A DNA stretch of 64,000 nucleotides from contig CP154956.1 in assembly GCA_039621445.1 (NCBI GenBank), positions 68,270,452-68,334,451 of the forward strand. Reading direction: 5' to 3'. The notes under the pieces were generated by a model, which worked only from the letters and a program-made list of their open reading frames with translations, did not search any database and was not told the DNA's origin. This document shows positions 51,473 to 61,861 of the stretch, one piece after another. The translations under genes and the position numbers were made by a program. Every line of letters begins with the position of its first letter. Positions within the stretch are counted from its first letter, which is position 1. The stretch comes from Euglena gracilis (taxonomy: Eukaryota > Euglenida > Euglenophyceae > Euglenales).

Positions 51473-53019
51473 GGGAGCCGCCGCGGGGGCCGGGTAAACT
51501 GATCGTTCCCCTGCCGGTCGCGGGGCAGAGACGAAGGATACAGACGTTCCTGTCGGAGACGGCGGTGCTGCCTCCAGGATGGTGACGGAGGGGCTGCGTT
51601 CGCGTTCCTCGGAATCGCGGTGGTGGAAGCGACTGACTCCTCACGTCTCCTTCGCGCCAGAGGTTCATCCTCTGGGGCGATGAAGGCGCGCAGATCCTCG
51701 GGCGAACGAGGATCGTCGGGGTGCCATCGGCATCCCTGAGCGTCCGCCAGCCTGTAAAAGGCCAGCGTACTGCTGCTGGCGCTGTTGGGCCAGGGTGGCG
51801 GCCGTGATGGCTGCACCCAGGCGTTGGCAGGCCTGTTCGGGCCCAGGAAGCCGCGGTAACGCCTGTCTTCCCAGACCTCGAAAAAGCCCTCCTCGAACTC
51901 CTGAACGCATGCCAGAATCGTCATACGCTGTTCGAGGATGGCCTGCGGGTGACACATCAGCGGAAGGAATACCTCCCGGTCGAGGGTACCGCCAAACTGT
52001 CGCCGCAAATGTTCTTCCAGGCTGATACCAGCCGGGTGCCAGTTGGGGCGCAGGTGGCCGAGAATCCGACGACGAGGACCCTCGATGGCGTCACCGTAAA
52101 CTGGTGGCAGGCTTTCCATACCAGGCCTATCGTCATGGGGGTAACGGAGATGTATATACACCTCCATGACGTAGGTGGTTCAGGCTCGCCACCAGAACTG
52201 CTGCAGCATAAAAATACGCTGCTTGTGGACGCGGCGACTTTTGCCCTGGACATCCGGGGCGTCGCGACACACATGCATAAGCACGCGGCGTCCCATCTCC
52301 AGGCCCGGGTTATCCCGAGGCGGTGGAGGACTTCCGCGCACGCCGAATCCCCAGAAGTCGACAGGAAATTCCTGCCGGCAGTACTTACAACAGAGGTCAT
52401 ACCTCTGTGGGTAAGCCAGGGAAACACGCTTAACGCGGAAGGTGGAGCCGTAATGGCTCACCAGCCACACCTGGAGGTTGTTGCACCACAACACCTCGAT
52501 CAGGCGCTCGATGTCGGGGTGTAGTGGGTAGAATTCCCACTGCACGCCGAGGGGTCCGACTGTATGAATACAGTCGAAGATTGCTTTCAGCCTTCGGGCC
52601 AACACACGCTGGCCCCGAAAACCCAACTGGTGCAGGTAACTGCGACCAGTGGAGTCGCTGAAGACGCCCCAGTTCTGGCAGGGGTATCCCAGCCACAACC
52701 AGAGCTCCCAGAAACCCGGCTGGGCATCCAGCAAAGGTCTGCCACCTTCACCTTCGAAGGCGTACAGATCTATTCCGTAATGGAATAGTCTGACTCTGTT
52801 CTCGGTGTGGCGTAATACCACATCGATGACTGCTTGTGGAGGGGTGACGGGGCGGTTTCCTGCAACATGGTAATCATGCTGCATTCGCCAGCCTTCGTCC
52901 TCCAGCTCTTCCTTGAACCTGAGCATATGCTTAAAGTCCGAGAGGACTTCTGCTGGTTCTTCTTCCTCCTCACGTGCTGTTCCCTTACCTTTACGTTCAC
53001 CCTTCCCTTTGCCGGCCAC
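51457..53019 (-). pseudogene. Coding block: conserved-looking globular region with an in-frame TGA
   Basis: One frame runs from 53,019 to 51,457 with a single stop, TGA at 52,180-52,182. Before the stop it reads VRLFHYGIDLYAFEGEGGRP, FWELWLWLGYPCQNWGVFSD and LCCKYCRQEFPVDFWGFGVR (a C-x2-C pair). After the stop it continues TTYVMEVYIHLRYPHDD. Trp, Tyr and Phe content and the absence of low complexity suggest a folded domain. I do not recognise it. The upstream frame (ending 52,770) overlaps it by 250 bases, so a frameshift lies in the KGKG-rich stretch near 53,000. Confidence 0.4.
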
Positions 53020-54690
53020 GCCTTTGCCTTCTCCTTTGCCTTGCCCTCGGCCTTGCCTGTGTCCTTTCCCGTCTGGCGATTACGAGAGGGTCGGGCGCTC
53101 GGTGCCGCAGGAGTCGGTTCGGTTCCTTCCCATTCAATCTCTGGGGAGGGACCTGGCCGCTCCACTGCACGTCGCGGTGATGGCGTAGCTGGGCGCTTGC
53201 TAGGAGTCTGGCGTGGGCTTGGCTTCGACGTAGGGGGTCGCGGCTCCTTCCATACCGGAGGGATCGGCGGTGGCATTGCGGCAACAGGACGGCTCATCGC
53301 CACCTGTGCCTCTGCCGGTGGTTGTCCAGCCGGGGTATCCTGGCTGGCTTCCACCTGCATTGCCACACCGCCTTCCGCGTCCCTTGGGCTGGGTCTCTTG
53401 GGTTGTGGAGTAAGGTTCTCCGTAGTCCTGTCGCGCTTCAGGGTGGCAGGTAATACTGCCACACCCGCCGGGGGCTCACCGGGTAATACCGGGGTTGCCA
53501 CCCGCAGCTGCGGCTGGTACGGATGGTATGGGGTGTATCCAGGGCCCTGAAGGGCATCCAGGGAGGAGTAATACCTCTTCCGGTGCTCTTCAGACGCGAA
53601 TACTGGCTCCTGCAGGAAGTGCCGAGCAAGCTCATCCTACTCGGTTCCCGGAGGTGCCATGTGATAGTAGGTAGTCTCCTGCCGACGGGGGATATCCCCA
53701 GTCTGGACAGGAGCTGCACTGGGCGGTCGGGCTGCCACACGGTGGGGAGGTTCATCCTCCACCACTATGGACTCCGCCTGCCTCCGTGGCTCAACGCCAG
53801 GGACAGGGGCGACCGGTGATGCTTGTGGCATCCAGTGCATGAACATGTATTGGACGTATGCCTCAGGGGGCACGTCCGACTGTCCGGCTGGGAGCACGCG
53901 TACGCCGCGCGGATAATCCGCGTGCGTCGCGTACTGCGAGACAAATTGCTCCGCTGGCGGCTCACGCGGCGGCATTCGCTGCGGCGAGGGCGGGCGAGCA
54001 AAAATTCTCGTCATCCCTGGTGGGACATGCACAGCCTCACCTACCGGTGGGGGCGTGTGCTCATGCATATGCACGGTGTGGGATCCCACCGGCGTCTGCG
54101 TTTGCAGCATGGGCGGCACATACACGCCCAGGTCAATCATAGTCTCGCCAGGCTCGAGTCCGGAATCGGAAGCCGACGAGAAATACCGTCTACCCGTCAT
54201 CAGGGCTTGACCACAGGGATACCACTAAGCCACAGGGGTGTTGGCTACCACCAACAACTGAGCACAGTATGTATCCCAAAGGGCTTGCATAAAGGGCTCC
54301 GTTGGGGGGGGGTGCGCACATACGCATCGCCCGCTCCAACGTCTCCGTAGTGCGGAAGATCATCTCTCTTGCATACGGGGGCAGGCGCGATCTGCGCTGC
54401 GCTGGTGGCTGAGGTGCCGGCTGCTGGACGGCAGATGGATCTGGTACCGCATATGCGGACCGGCTGCTGGTAGCCGCGGCGAATACCGGGGCGGAAACCC
54501 TCTCAACATGTGGGGCACCTGGAATCGGGGCCTCAGCATACTGAGGGTACTGGGGGTATGGCGCGCCAGAAGGCTGCGGCCATGGTGGACCTGGTCCAGG
54601 TCCGCGCCCAGGCAGCATGATGCTACCCGAACGACGACGACAACTAAGGGTAACCTTGTTGTCAGTCGCTTTGAGTGCTGGTGCACTGAA
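52770..54690 (-). pseudogene. Coding block, 5' part: Pro-rich N-terminus with an in-frame TAG
   Basis: It starts about 54,618 (MLPGRGPGPGPPWPQPSG). A frame change at 54,190-54,200 leads to 54,200-53,637 (GVYVPPMLQTQTPVGSHTVH), which ends at TAG 53,637-53,639. The same frame stays open for 289 further codons to 52,770 (DELARHFLQEPVFASEEHRK, then Pro/Arg-rich and basic KGK). The protein is very rich in Pro, Arg and Gln, like structural proteins of retroelements. It lies 145 bp downstream of the gypsy chromodomain stop on the same strand. Confidence 0.4.
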
Positions 54691-54832
54691 AAAGGAAGGC
54701 TTATATCTTAATCAAAAACTCTGCGAGAAAGATAGAGAAACAAGGAAGTGCAGGGGGGGGGTATAAACGCGAAACATTCACATAAAACACACACATTCTC
54801 CTGAACGAAATCGTTTCAGAAAGTGTTTATGT

Positions 54833-55333
54833 TTATTTCCACAGCTTCCAATCCTGCTGGATATATCCAACAAAACTGGATGCTGGCTCCCAAGTGTCCT
54901 CCTCTGGCCCATACCCTATCCAGCGAACTTTCCAGTAGTGCACACCCCTGTCGACCTTGTGGTCTATTATCGTATCGACCACAAAGTCGTCCGTTTCAGG
55001 TAATCTGGAACGGGGCTTGAAATGCAGGCAGGGGATAGCTTTTCCGTCTGGGGGGCTTAGGTACGGTTTTAAGTCGTCCATATGGACGTCCTCAATCCCG
55101 TTGGGCAAGGCAACTTTATATCGCCCGCTACTACCTAACCTCTCCAAGATTTCGCATGGGCCGAGCCAAAGAGGATCTAGCTTCGAAGATTGCATGCGGG
55201 TGCGGTTATTCCGTACCCACACGCGGTCACCTGGACTATACACAGGTGTGTTGAAGTTCTGTAAAAACGATTTACGTTTGTTGGAATGAATTTCTGTGAT
55301 ACGTGATTGGACTGCAGAGCGGAGTGATTCCAC
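54833..55333 (-). pseudogene. Gypsy integrase C-terminus: GPY/F module and chromodomain
   Basis: The GPY/F module is visible in LDPLWLGPCEILERLGSSGR and YKVALPNGIEDVHMDDLKPY. The chromodomain follows: DFVVDTIIDHKVDRGVHYWK and VRWIGYGPEEDTWEP, with the aromatic and acidic residues that cradle methyl-lysine. It ends VGYIQQDWKLWK at TGA/TAA near 54,833. Chromodomains steer integration to heterochromatin in this family. This part is intact. Confidence 0.85.
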
Positions 55334-55389
55334 TTCTGCAAACCACGTTTCACAGCTGACGCTACTTCGGGCGGGTCTCTCCGAGGGGA

Positions 55390-56340
55390 TATCCCCTACG
55401 GCCGGAGGGTCTCATCCAAAAACAATTTTGTACGGTGAGTGTGGTAATACCAACCCTGGCAAGGTATTGATGTAAAATTAACACCAATGAAGAACGATAA
55501 CCAATTCTTACCCGAGTCAGCCAGTGAAAGGCGAAGCATATTGACAACGGATTTCACGGCTGCCTCGGCTCTACCATTGCCTCTCGGGCGGTATACAATG
55601 GAAAAATGCTGCTCAATGCCGAGTAAACCGCACAAAGTTGTGAAAAACCGCGAAGAGAATAAGTGATCTTGATCACTCACGATTTCGTTCGGTAAACCCA
55701 TTAAGCAGGTACATTTCTCCAGGAATATGGATGCCAAAATTTGGGCTGTAAACCCTGCTTTCCGTCATGGAATGGCTACTATGTACCCACTCAGCCGACA
55801 GACGACAACAAAAACGTAACCGTAAATTTTGTCATCTGACCCCACATGGTACGGGGAAAAAGTCCATCGTACCAGGGGGGGTACCTCTGCGCGGTTTCAC
55901 AGCCTGGCAAATTTGGCACCGTTGCGAAGTTCGCAAACAGCGTGAATATAAATCTTTTTCACTCAGTGCTGTGCTATATCTGCGACCCACTAGTGAAAGA
56001 AGTTTGGGGGCCCCAGGTGACCATGGTTGTGACAGCTCAAAATCACATCATCAACCAGGCCTTGGGGTATACAATATTTATAACCAGAATCATTCCGGAA
56101 AAAAAGCCGCAATGGTGATGGAGAGTAATTCTCTATGGATTCACCATTACGAAGTCTATTCACAATGGTACTATATATAGGGTCACGCGAATAATCCCAT
56201 TCGCGGAAAAATAGGGGGGTAGGAGTTTCCGTACGTGTAATGCGACGGGGTCCGGCAGTGAGTCCACGCCGGCTCCTTCCACGCAATGGTGCAATGGCGA
56301 TGCTGCGATATACCCGGGAAACTGGTAGTGAATCGAGCAT
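55390..56340 (-). pseudogene. Gypsy integrase, zinc-binding and catalytic regions, frame-broken
   Basis: The N-terminal part has GYKYCIPQGLVDDVILSCHN then HGHLGPPNFF, the end of the HHCC region. The catalytic core spans three frames: TMDFFPVP (first D), GYVFVVVCRLSGYIVAIP (a Cys replaces the usual Asp of 'VDR'), LPNEIVSDQDHLF (second D) and RGNGRAEAAVKS (E). Stops and frame changes at 55,740-55,860 separate the first D from the second. It is inactive as it stands. Confidence 0.75.
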
Positions 56341-57692
56341 GTCGTCCGCAGCGGCGGATCGACGTGCGAACTGGTCAGCCTCATGGCTGCCATGAAAAGT
56401 CGCATCACCCTCATCCGGGTTCCCAGGATAATACCAGGGGGCTCGGTTGAGAGGATCCGCAACTTTTTGTGTGTGACCTGGGTATAGATAACCACCAGGT
56501 TAAACTGGCTCAAGAACTCATGCCATCGGCGTCTTCTGCCCACTGATGACATGGCCTTGTTTAGGTCCTCGGTATACCAGTGTTGAAGGCTCTCATGATC
56601 CATCAACACGAATATCTGGACCAAGCTGCTGGCTATCCAGCTGCGGAATTTCTGGAGAATAAGCACAATGGCATATGTCTCCTTTTCGCGAATGCTCAAT
56701 TTAACCTGTCCTTTCCCGTTGTCGCCCTGTAGCTTCCTGCTGAAGAAAGCCACAGGTCGGAGTTCATATGCCGCGTTATGCTGGCTAAGAACCCCACCAA
56801 CAGCGTAATCGCTGCTGTCGACTTCCAGGACATACGGTTTGTATGGATCCGCGATATCGAGAACCACGTTCTCGAGGAGCAAGTCCTTGATTTTATTCAA
56901 GGCCTCGCGCATTTGGTCATCCCAAATGCCTTTTGCGTTGTCGGGTGTCCTATTTTTGAGCTGTCGAGTTAGGGGTACCGCGATTTTCGCGAAATCTTTC
57001 ATGTAAATCGCATAATATTGGGCTAATCCCAAAAATACCTTTAAATGCGTTAAGCTCTTAATGACCTCAGGAGTCCGTTTCTTAATGGCCTCCATCTTAC
57101 TGGGTGCGGCTTTACGCTGCCCGTTGCTCAGGATATGCCCGCAAAACTTAAAAATTTTGCGAAACAGGTGCATTTTGGAACCCTTCACAAAAAGCACATG
57201 CTTTTGGAACGCGGATAATACCGCCCGCACATCGCGGTAATGTGGCTCGAGGATATCCTCGCGCGATTTCGCGGATGGCGGTTGGGTTCCCACCAGTACA
57301 TCATCGATGTACACCAGAGCAAACGGTAAATCGCGCAAAACCAACTGGATCATGCGTTGAAACATGGCTGGGCCATTCTTAACACCCATGGGGAGTACCG
57401 TCCATTGGTACACACCCTTGGATGTCACGAATGCCGTGTACGGTTGTGAATCACGATGCAAATGCATCTGATGGAAACCGTCTTCCAAATCGAAGATTGA
57501 CCACAACCGGTTATCCGATTGTCTGGTTATCAAATCCTCGATCAGGGGTAACGGGAAGGGGTCATCCTTCGTTTGGGAGTTCAGGTACCGGTAATCCAGC
57601 ACTAGTCTCCTCTTCTTCTGACCAGATTGGTCAACGGTTTGGGCACCACAAAAGCTTGTGATGTCAATTCGCTCTTGGAAGGGATAATCCAC
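56160..57692 (-). pseudogene. Gypsy reverse transcriptase and RNase H
   Basis: A 510-codon open frame. RT motifs: RRLVLDYRYLNSQT, SIFDLEDGFHQMHLH (catalytic D), GVYQWTVLPMGVKNGPAMFQ and FALVYIDDVLV (catalytic DD of the YIDD box). Then comes the connection (THLKVFLGLAQYYAIYMKDF). RNase H follows: VLEVDSSDYAVGGVL, SIREKETYAIVLILQKFRSW and LMDHESLQHW. Catalytic residues are present in both. The first codons are out of frame with the RT N-terminus in 57,602-58,318, so one frameshift lies near 57,600-57,690. Confidence 0.85.
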
Positions 57693-58600
57693 TTCCGCTG
57701 GATGAGCTTCTCAATCATTTCGTTGAGAGCTTGTTCGCGTTCACCCGAACAACGGAAGAATTTCCAGTGCATGGGTTTAGCGCCATCCTTGAGCTCGATT
57801 TTGCAAGCACCGAACGGACCGCGAATCGCGGGGTCGATGTCGCAGGCGTATACTGGGTTATCCAGTACACCATGAAATTCGCGAGTAATTCGCGAACAAT
57901 AGTCAGCAGACTTGGGGTGTTGGTCCGCACTCTCAATGACCGCAGAAATCTGCGTTGAGGATGTGTCATCCCCATCCGTACCAAGGTACATTGGCACACA
58001 CAAATCGGATATTCCGAATGCGTCGAAGAAACAAACGCGAAAAATAATTTCTTTAACAGGTGGTAATAATATACCACAAAAATCCTCTAATAGTGGTACA
58101 TCAGCAGGTAAATCCCACCAATGGAAACACACATAGGATAGTTGGTAACACCAATCCGCATTAGGATTGACGGGTATGAGGAGAGCTCCTCGCGCTTCAT
58201 CGCGGAGGATTTTCTCCACCACATCCTGGATAAGTTTCGGTGGAGGGTGCATCCATAGCACCGTATCACCCCAAAATTTAAGAAATGCGTTGGAATGTCG
58301 CGACCAATATCGCGACAAGCGTGCATGTGCTTTTTATGAAAACGCATCAATTTTTAACGACAAATCGAAGGAATCAGCCACAACCGCGATTTTGGAGAAC
58401 CATTCCTCCAAAATACGGTATTGACCAAAATTAAGTGCGTTCCATACGCGCATCGCGTATGTGTCGACCTGGTTCGCGGGTTGAAGAGTGGTAACGCAAT
58501 TCAGCGATCCGCAAACATAGGTCAAGGGTGTGTCATCCACACTTCCTAGGGGCAATTCCAAGGGTTGATGGGTTGGATGGGTGCATACCCAGTCCATATC
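57602..58600 (-). pseudogene. Region upstream of RT with a DIRS-like RNase H signature
   Basis: The frame 58,318-57,602 starts RYWSRHSNAFLKFWGDT, continues VLWMHPPPKLIQDVVEKIL and RDEARGALLIPVNPNADW, and ends as the RT N-terminus (KPMHWKFFRCSGE, QRKWIIPSKSELTSQAFVVP). The first part resembles the end of DIRS-type RNase H ('AFxxxWxxxxxWxxPPPxLIxxVxxKIxxxxARGxLxxPxWP'). The preceding frame (58,597-58,334) gives ILEEWFSKIAVVADSFDLSL, which could be its 'VDLFA' part. A second RNase H-like module in front of the RT would be unusual. The assignment rests on motif memory only. Confidence 0.5.
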
Positions 58601-58991
58601 ATGCCAGATGGAGGTGGTGGGGGGTGTGACCCGGATTTAGCGGTCCCAAAGAACAACAAGGCAATACCTTGTTGTTGGAGCACTTGATGTACGGTCGCGC
58701 ATTGCGATCCGCAACCAAGTGTATGGTTACGCGAAATCGGGATTAGTGTTGGGGTTTGGACTAAACATCCACAATCGAAATCTGGCTGGGCGGAAATTCT
58801 CCTACAGTGCACACATTGGAAGGAAGTGTCGGAGCAGTGGTACTGGTCGCGCATGTTGGTCTGGTGAGGGTGTGTGTAAAAGTTGGGATGCGCTTTTGTA
58901 GCTGCTGGGGGGTGTACAGATGTATCTGAAAGCGATACATCTGGTGGAAAACAGGGTATTGATGCAGCTGGGCGACTACTCGACACCGTGA

Positions 58992-59357
58992 TCACTTTAG
59001 GCGTTTGGGCTTTCGTCTTGTAACCCAGTGGAACGAGGGGGATACCGCTACTCGCTTGCCCTGCCTCATGGGGAACGGAAGTTGGTGTGTCAATGGGCTG
59101 GGGGTGAACTTTCTCGGTACACCCGGTGTGGAAAACGTTGGTTGTTGTGGTTGGTAAACGGGGTAAAATTTTGTGAAAACGGTGTGGAAAAATTGGTGGT
59201 CGTCGCGGTTGACGCCACAGGTGATGAAGGTTTGGGCGGCAATGAAGAGAATGGTGATGTGCGCAAACCGTGGGAGTGGCAATCCACTACCAGCGGTGGG
59301 GGGTCCAGCTGGCCTGTGGGACCCACCCGGTTCCTTAAGAAAACCCTGGTGTGTCAT
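58992..59357 (-). other. Inter-domain part of the gypsy element, with MITE end
   Basis: Frame 59,357-58,992 reads TFITCGVNRDDHQFFHTVFT and QPTFSTPGVPRKFTPS. It is gypsy spacer coding sequence between protease and RT without a known domain. Around 59,300-59,345 stands CCTTAAGAAAACCCTG with GGGGGGTCCAGCTGG, the end of a family-2 MITE whose other end is missing. The next frame (58,995-58,546) has Cys pairs (FQCVHCRR) that might form a zinc site. Confidence 0.45.
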
Positions 59358-59519
59358 AATTTGTGTGTGTCATTCTGTGTTTCTTTTGATTTCCTGAGTT
59401 GACATTTCTTTTTGGAAAATAAATTTTATGGTCCAAATATGAAAAAGTCATTTTGGTCAGTTTTGAGGGCTGAAGGCAAAAGGATAGCCGGCAAAGCCAA
59501 CCGAGATCATGGTGCTGAC

Positions 59520-59865
59520 GTAAAAAGGGGTATCCCAGAATTACGTCAGAACCATGGATTCCAGATTTGTATCCCCATGTATCCAGAAAATTTTGCGGTT
59601 GGGGGGGTGTGAGTGGTCTTTGGGGATGAGGCGTAGGACAATGTCCAAAAAACATCCCAAGTCACCACCGCACATGGGGGTGTTGTCAGCCGTCGTAATT
59701 TTGATCAGCTTCTTGGCTTTCACCAAGAGGGGGGTTGGTATCAACCCGAACCGAAAAAGTAGTGCAATGCGACAACCAGTGTTAATGAGAATTTTGACTT
59801 TTGCAAAAAAAAATCTGGATTTTGATTTCCGCTGGGACCAAAAGTTCTATGGGGGGTAGGCAAAG
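59520..59865 (-). pseudogene. Gypsy aspartic protease with Asp-to-Asn change
   Basis: The minus frame reads KVKILINTGCRIALLF where retropepsins have 'L(I/V)DTG'. The codon is AAC (complement at about 59,786), so the catalytic Asp is Asn. Further on are KLIKITTADNTPM and, in the next frame, SDVILGYPFLRQHHD, which matches the usual 'xDVILGxxFLxxH' end. It is therefore both mutated at the active site and frameshifted. Confidence 0.7.
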
Positions 59866-60087
59866 TGAAGGGTCTGGCGAAAATACGATTTCTTGCCAGC
59901 TTTCCCATGAACCCTTTCCTACTTTGCACAACATTCCGAGCGGAAAGTTGGAGTGGGGGGTGGGGGACCCGAAAATTTTCCGGGGACCGACCAGAAAGGC
60001 AGATGGGCAGGGGGGCAGGGTTGATCAGGTCCTACCTCCATCTGTTCATCAGCCCAGAGGTCCCGTGCCCTCGGACCTCGGGCTCCC

Positions 60088-61288
60088 CTACTCCAGGTCC
60101 GAACCGGCCGAATAGCCGGCTATGGGCCTTTTAGAGGTGTAAACGGATTTCAACGTGCGCACCGCCATGTGGGCCTCGTCGAAATCTGTATCCGTGGTCT
60201 CATCCCCCTCCATGCCCGAAGCCGGGGTGTCATCCTCCAAACAAGATATCTTGAAACCGACTTTATGGCGGTTGGAGGAGTGACCCTTGTCACCGCGATT
60301 CATACCGCGATGACGTTGGCCAGGGCGGGCAGAACGAGAACGCGGACATTTGGATGAGTCGTGATCCCTGGATCCACAAAGCGAACGTCGAGATTTGTGT
60401 CGCGATTCTGGGTAACGGGGGGATCGGCTTTCCAATTTCCTGTCAAACCGTCGTGGTGACCGGGTATCCCGTCGACCATGACCGGTATATCGGGGTTTTC
60501 CCGATGAGGATCGCGAAGAGGATGATCCGCTTCGCGAACGCGACCGCAATGTCTCGCGATAGGAATCACGCTTCCTCGCAGGGGCACCGGGTGACCTACC
60601 CCGAGGGGTACCGTGTTTCCGCTCGTCGCGGAACGGGATCCGGGGGCAAATACCGCCGGAACGGGGACCCGATGCCCGTGAATTGCCCGATTGGCGTGAA
60701 AACGCGGAGGAACCCGAACCTTGTGATGAGGTCGAGCCTCGCGGACTCTGAATACGCTTACACGCTTCAGGATTAGGACATTCCCGAGACATATGTCCCG
60801 AATTTTTTGCACAAAAAGCAAACTTTATCAGTGACTTGGTCCGAAGAACGCGGGTATCGCGCTTTCGATCCCGTGTTTGGTGAAGTGGGTGAAACCGGTG
60901 ATTTTTGCGACGCGTTCACCGAACCAGCCGGTAATCCAGCGGTTGGGTGTGCGTTATACGCGGATTGAATCTGACCAAGAAGCTGTGATAGCTTCAATTG
61001 CTTGGAAACGTGGTTCCAGCGTTGGTCAAGAGTCATTGGATGACTCGCCAACTCCTCACGGTGGATATCCTTGATGAGGCTAGGCGTGAAATGCATGAGA
61101 ACAGCATCAAGCCGTTCGCGTATTTGCTTATCACTGAGTTCATCCACTTCAGCGGCAAGTCCTAACCATTTGGCATACCAAAGGTCAATGGACTTCCACT
61201 TCCGATCCGGTGGGGCACATTGCCGCCACGTGGTCTCTAGGGTAATCCTAGCGACCAAACTTGAACTGGTGGAAGTGTATTGCTCCAC
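60088..61288 (-). pseudogene. Gypsy Gag C-terminus: capsid helix, split zinc knuckle, RS-rich tail
   Basis: Frame 61,288-60,773 is Gag-like (WKSIDLWYAKWLGLAAEVDE, RERLDAVLMHFTPSLIKDI). It ends in VCFLCKKFG, the first half of a C-x2-C-x4-H-x4-C knuckle. The second half (SRECPNPEAC) is in frame 60,792-60,088, one base apart, so an extra base in TTCGGGACAT splits the knuckle. The following tail is very rich in Ser-Arg (SRSRSGSSSSRSSSGKPR) and ends with an acidic stretch. RS tails are typical of splicing factors and rare in Gag proteins. Confidence 0.7.
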
Positions 61289-61861
61289 CAGGTTTTCAAA
61301 GGAAACGCGGTAGCGAATGACAAGTTGTCGCGCGCGCTCTTTCTCATCCCTAGGGAGTCAATCGATGAATTCCATCTTGATCACCTTCGGGTTTGTGTCC
61401 TAGGTTGGTCCTTTCAATGCCCAGTAAAACTCCCAGTCGCGGAAAAACTGTCTCCATGTGGTTGGATCACCATCTCACTGGGGTTTCACCTTATTCGCGA
61501 TTGCGATGGTGCCCTTGAAGTCTTTCTAAGAAACCCAATGACCCTCGGTGGTATTCCGCGGTTTTGGGCCTGGGTACGCACGAGCACCAAGCGTATCCTT
61601 GCCGGATTCTTGTCGGAATCGCGAGATTTCTGGTGAAGGTGAATCCTGGTACCGGAAATCTGGTCGCAAACCCTCTTGGTCACCCGTAATACGGGGACTC
61701 TCCGGTGTGGGGGTATGTCGCGCATGCAACATGTGACCCACTCCCGGTGTACGTGTTTGGCTCATTCCACACACAAGCATGGGATGATGGATTTCTTGGT
61801 GGAGACTTGGCGGAATCGCCTTGTTTTTCGAAAATTTGGTTCCCGTAATGGGAAATTCATC

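Noticed and set aside
54690-54830. Possible 3' LTR of the gypsy element
   Set aside because: No sequence of this stretch recurs at the right side of the element inside the window.
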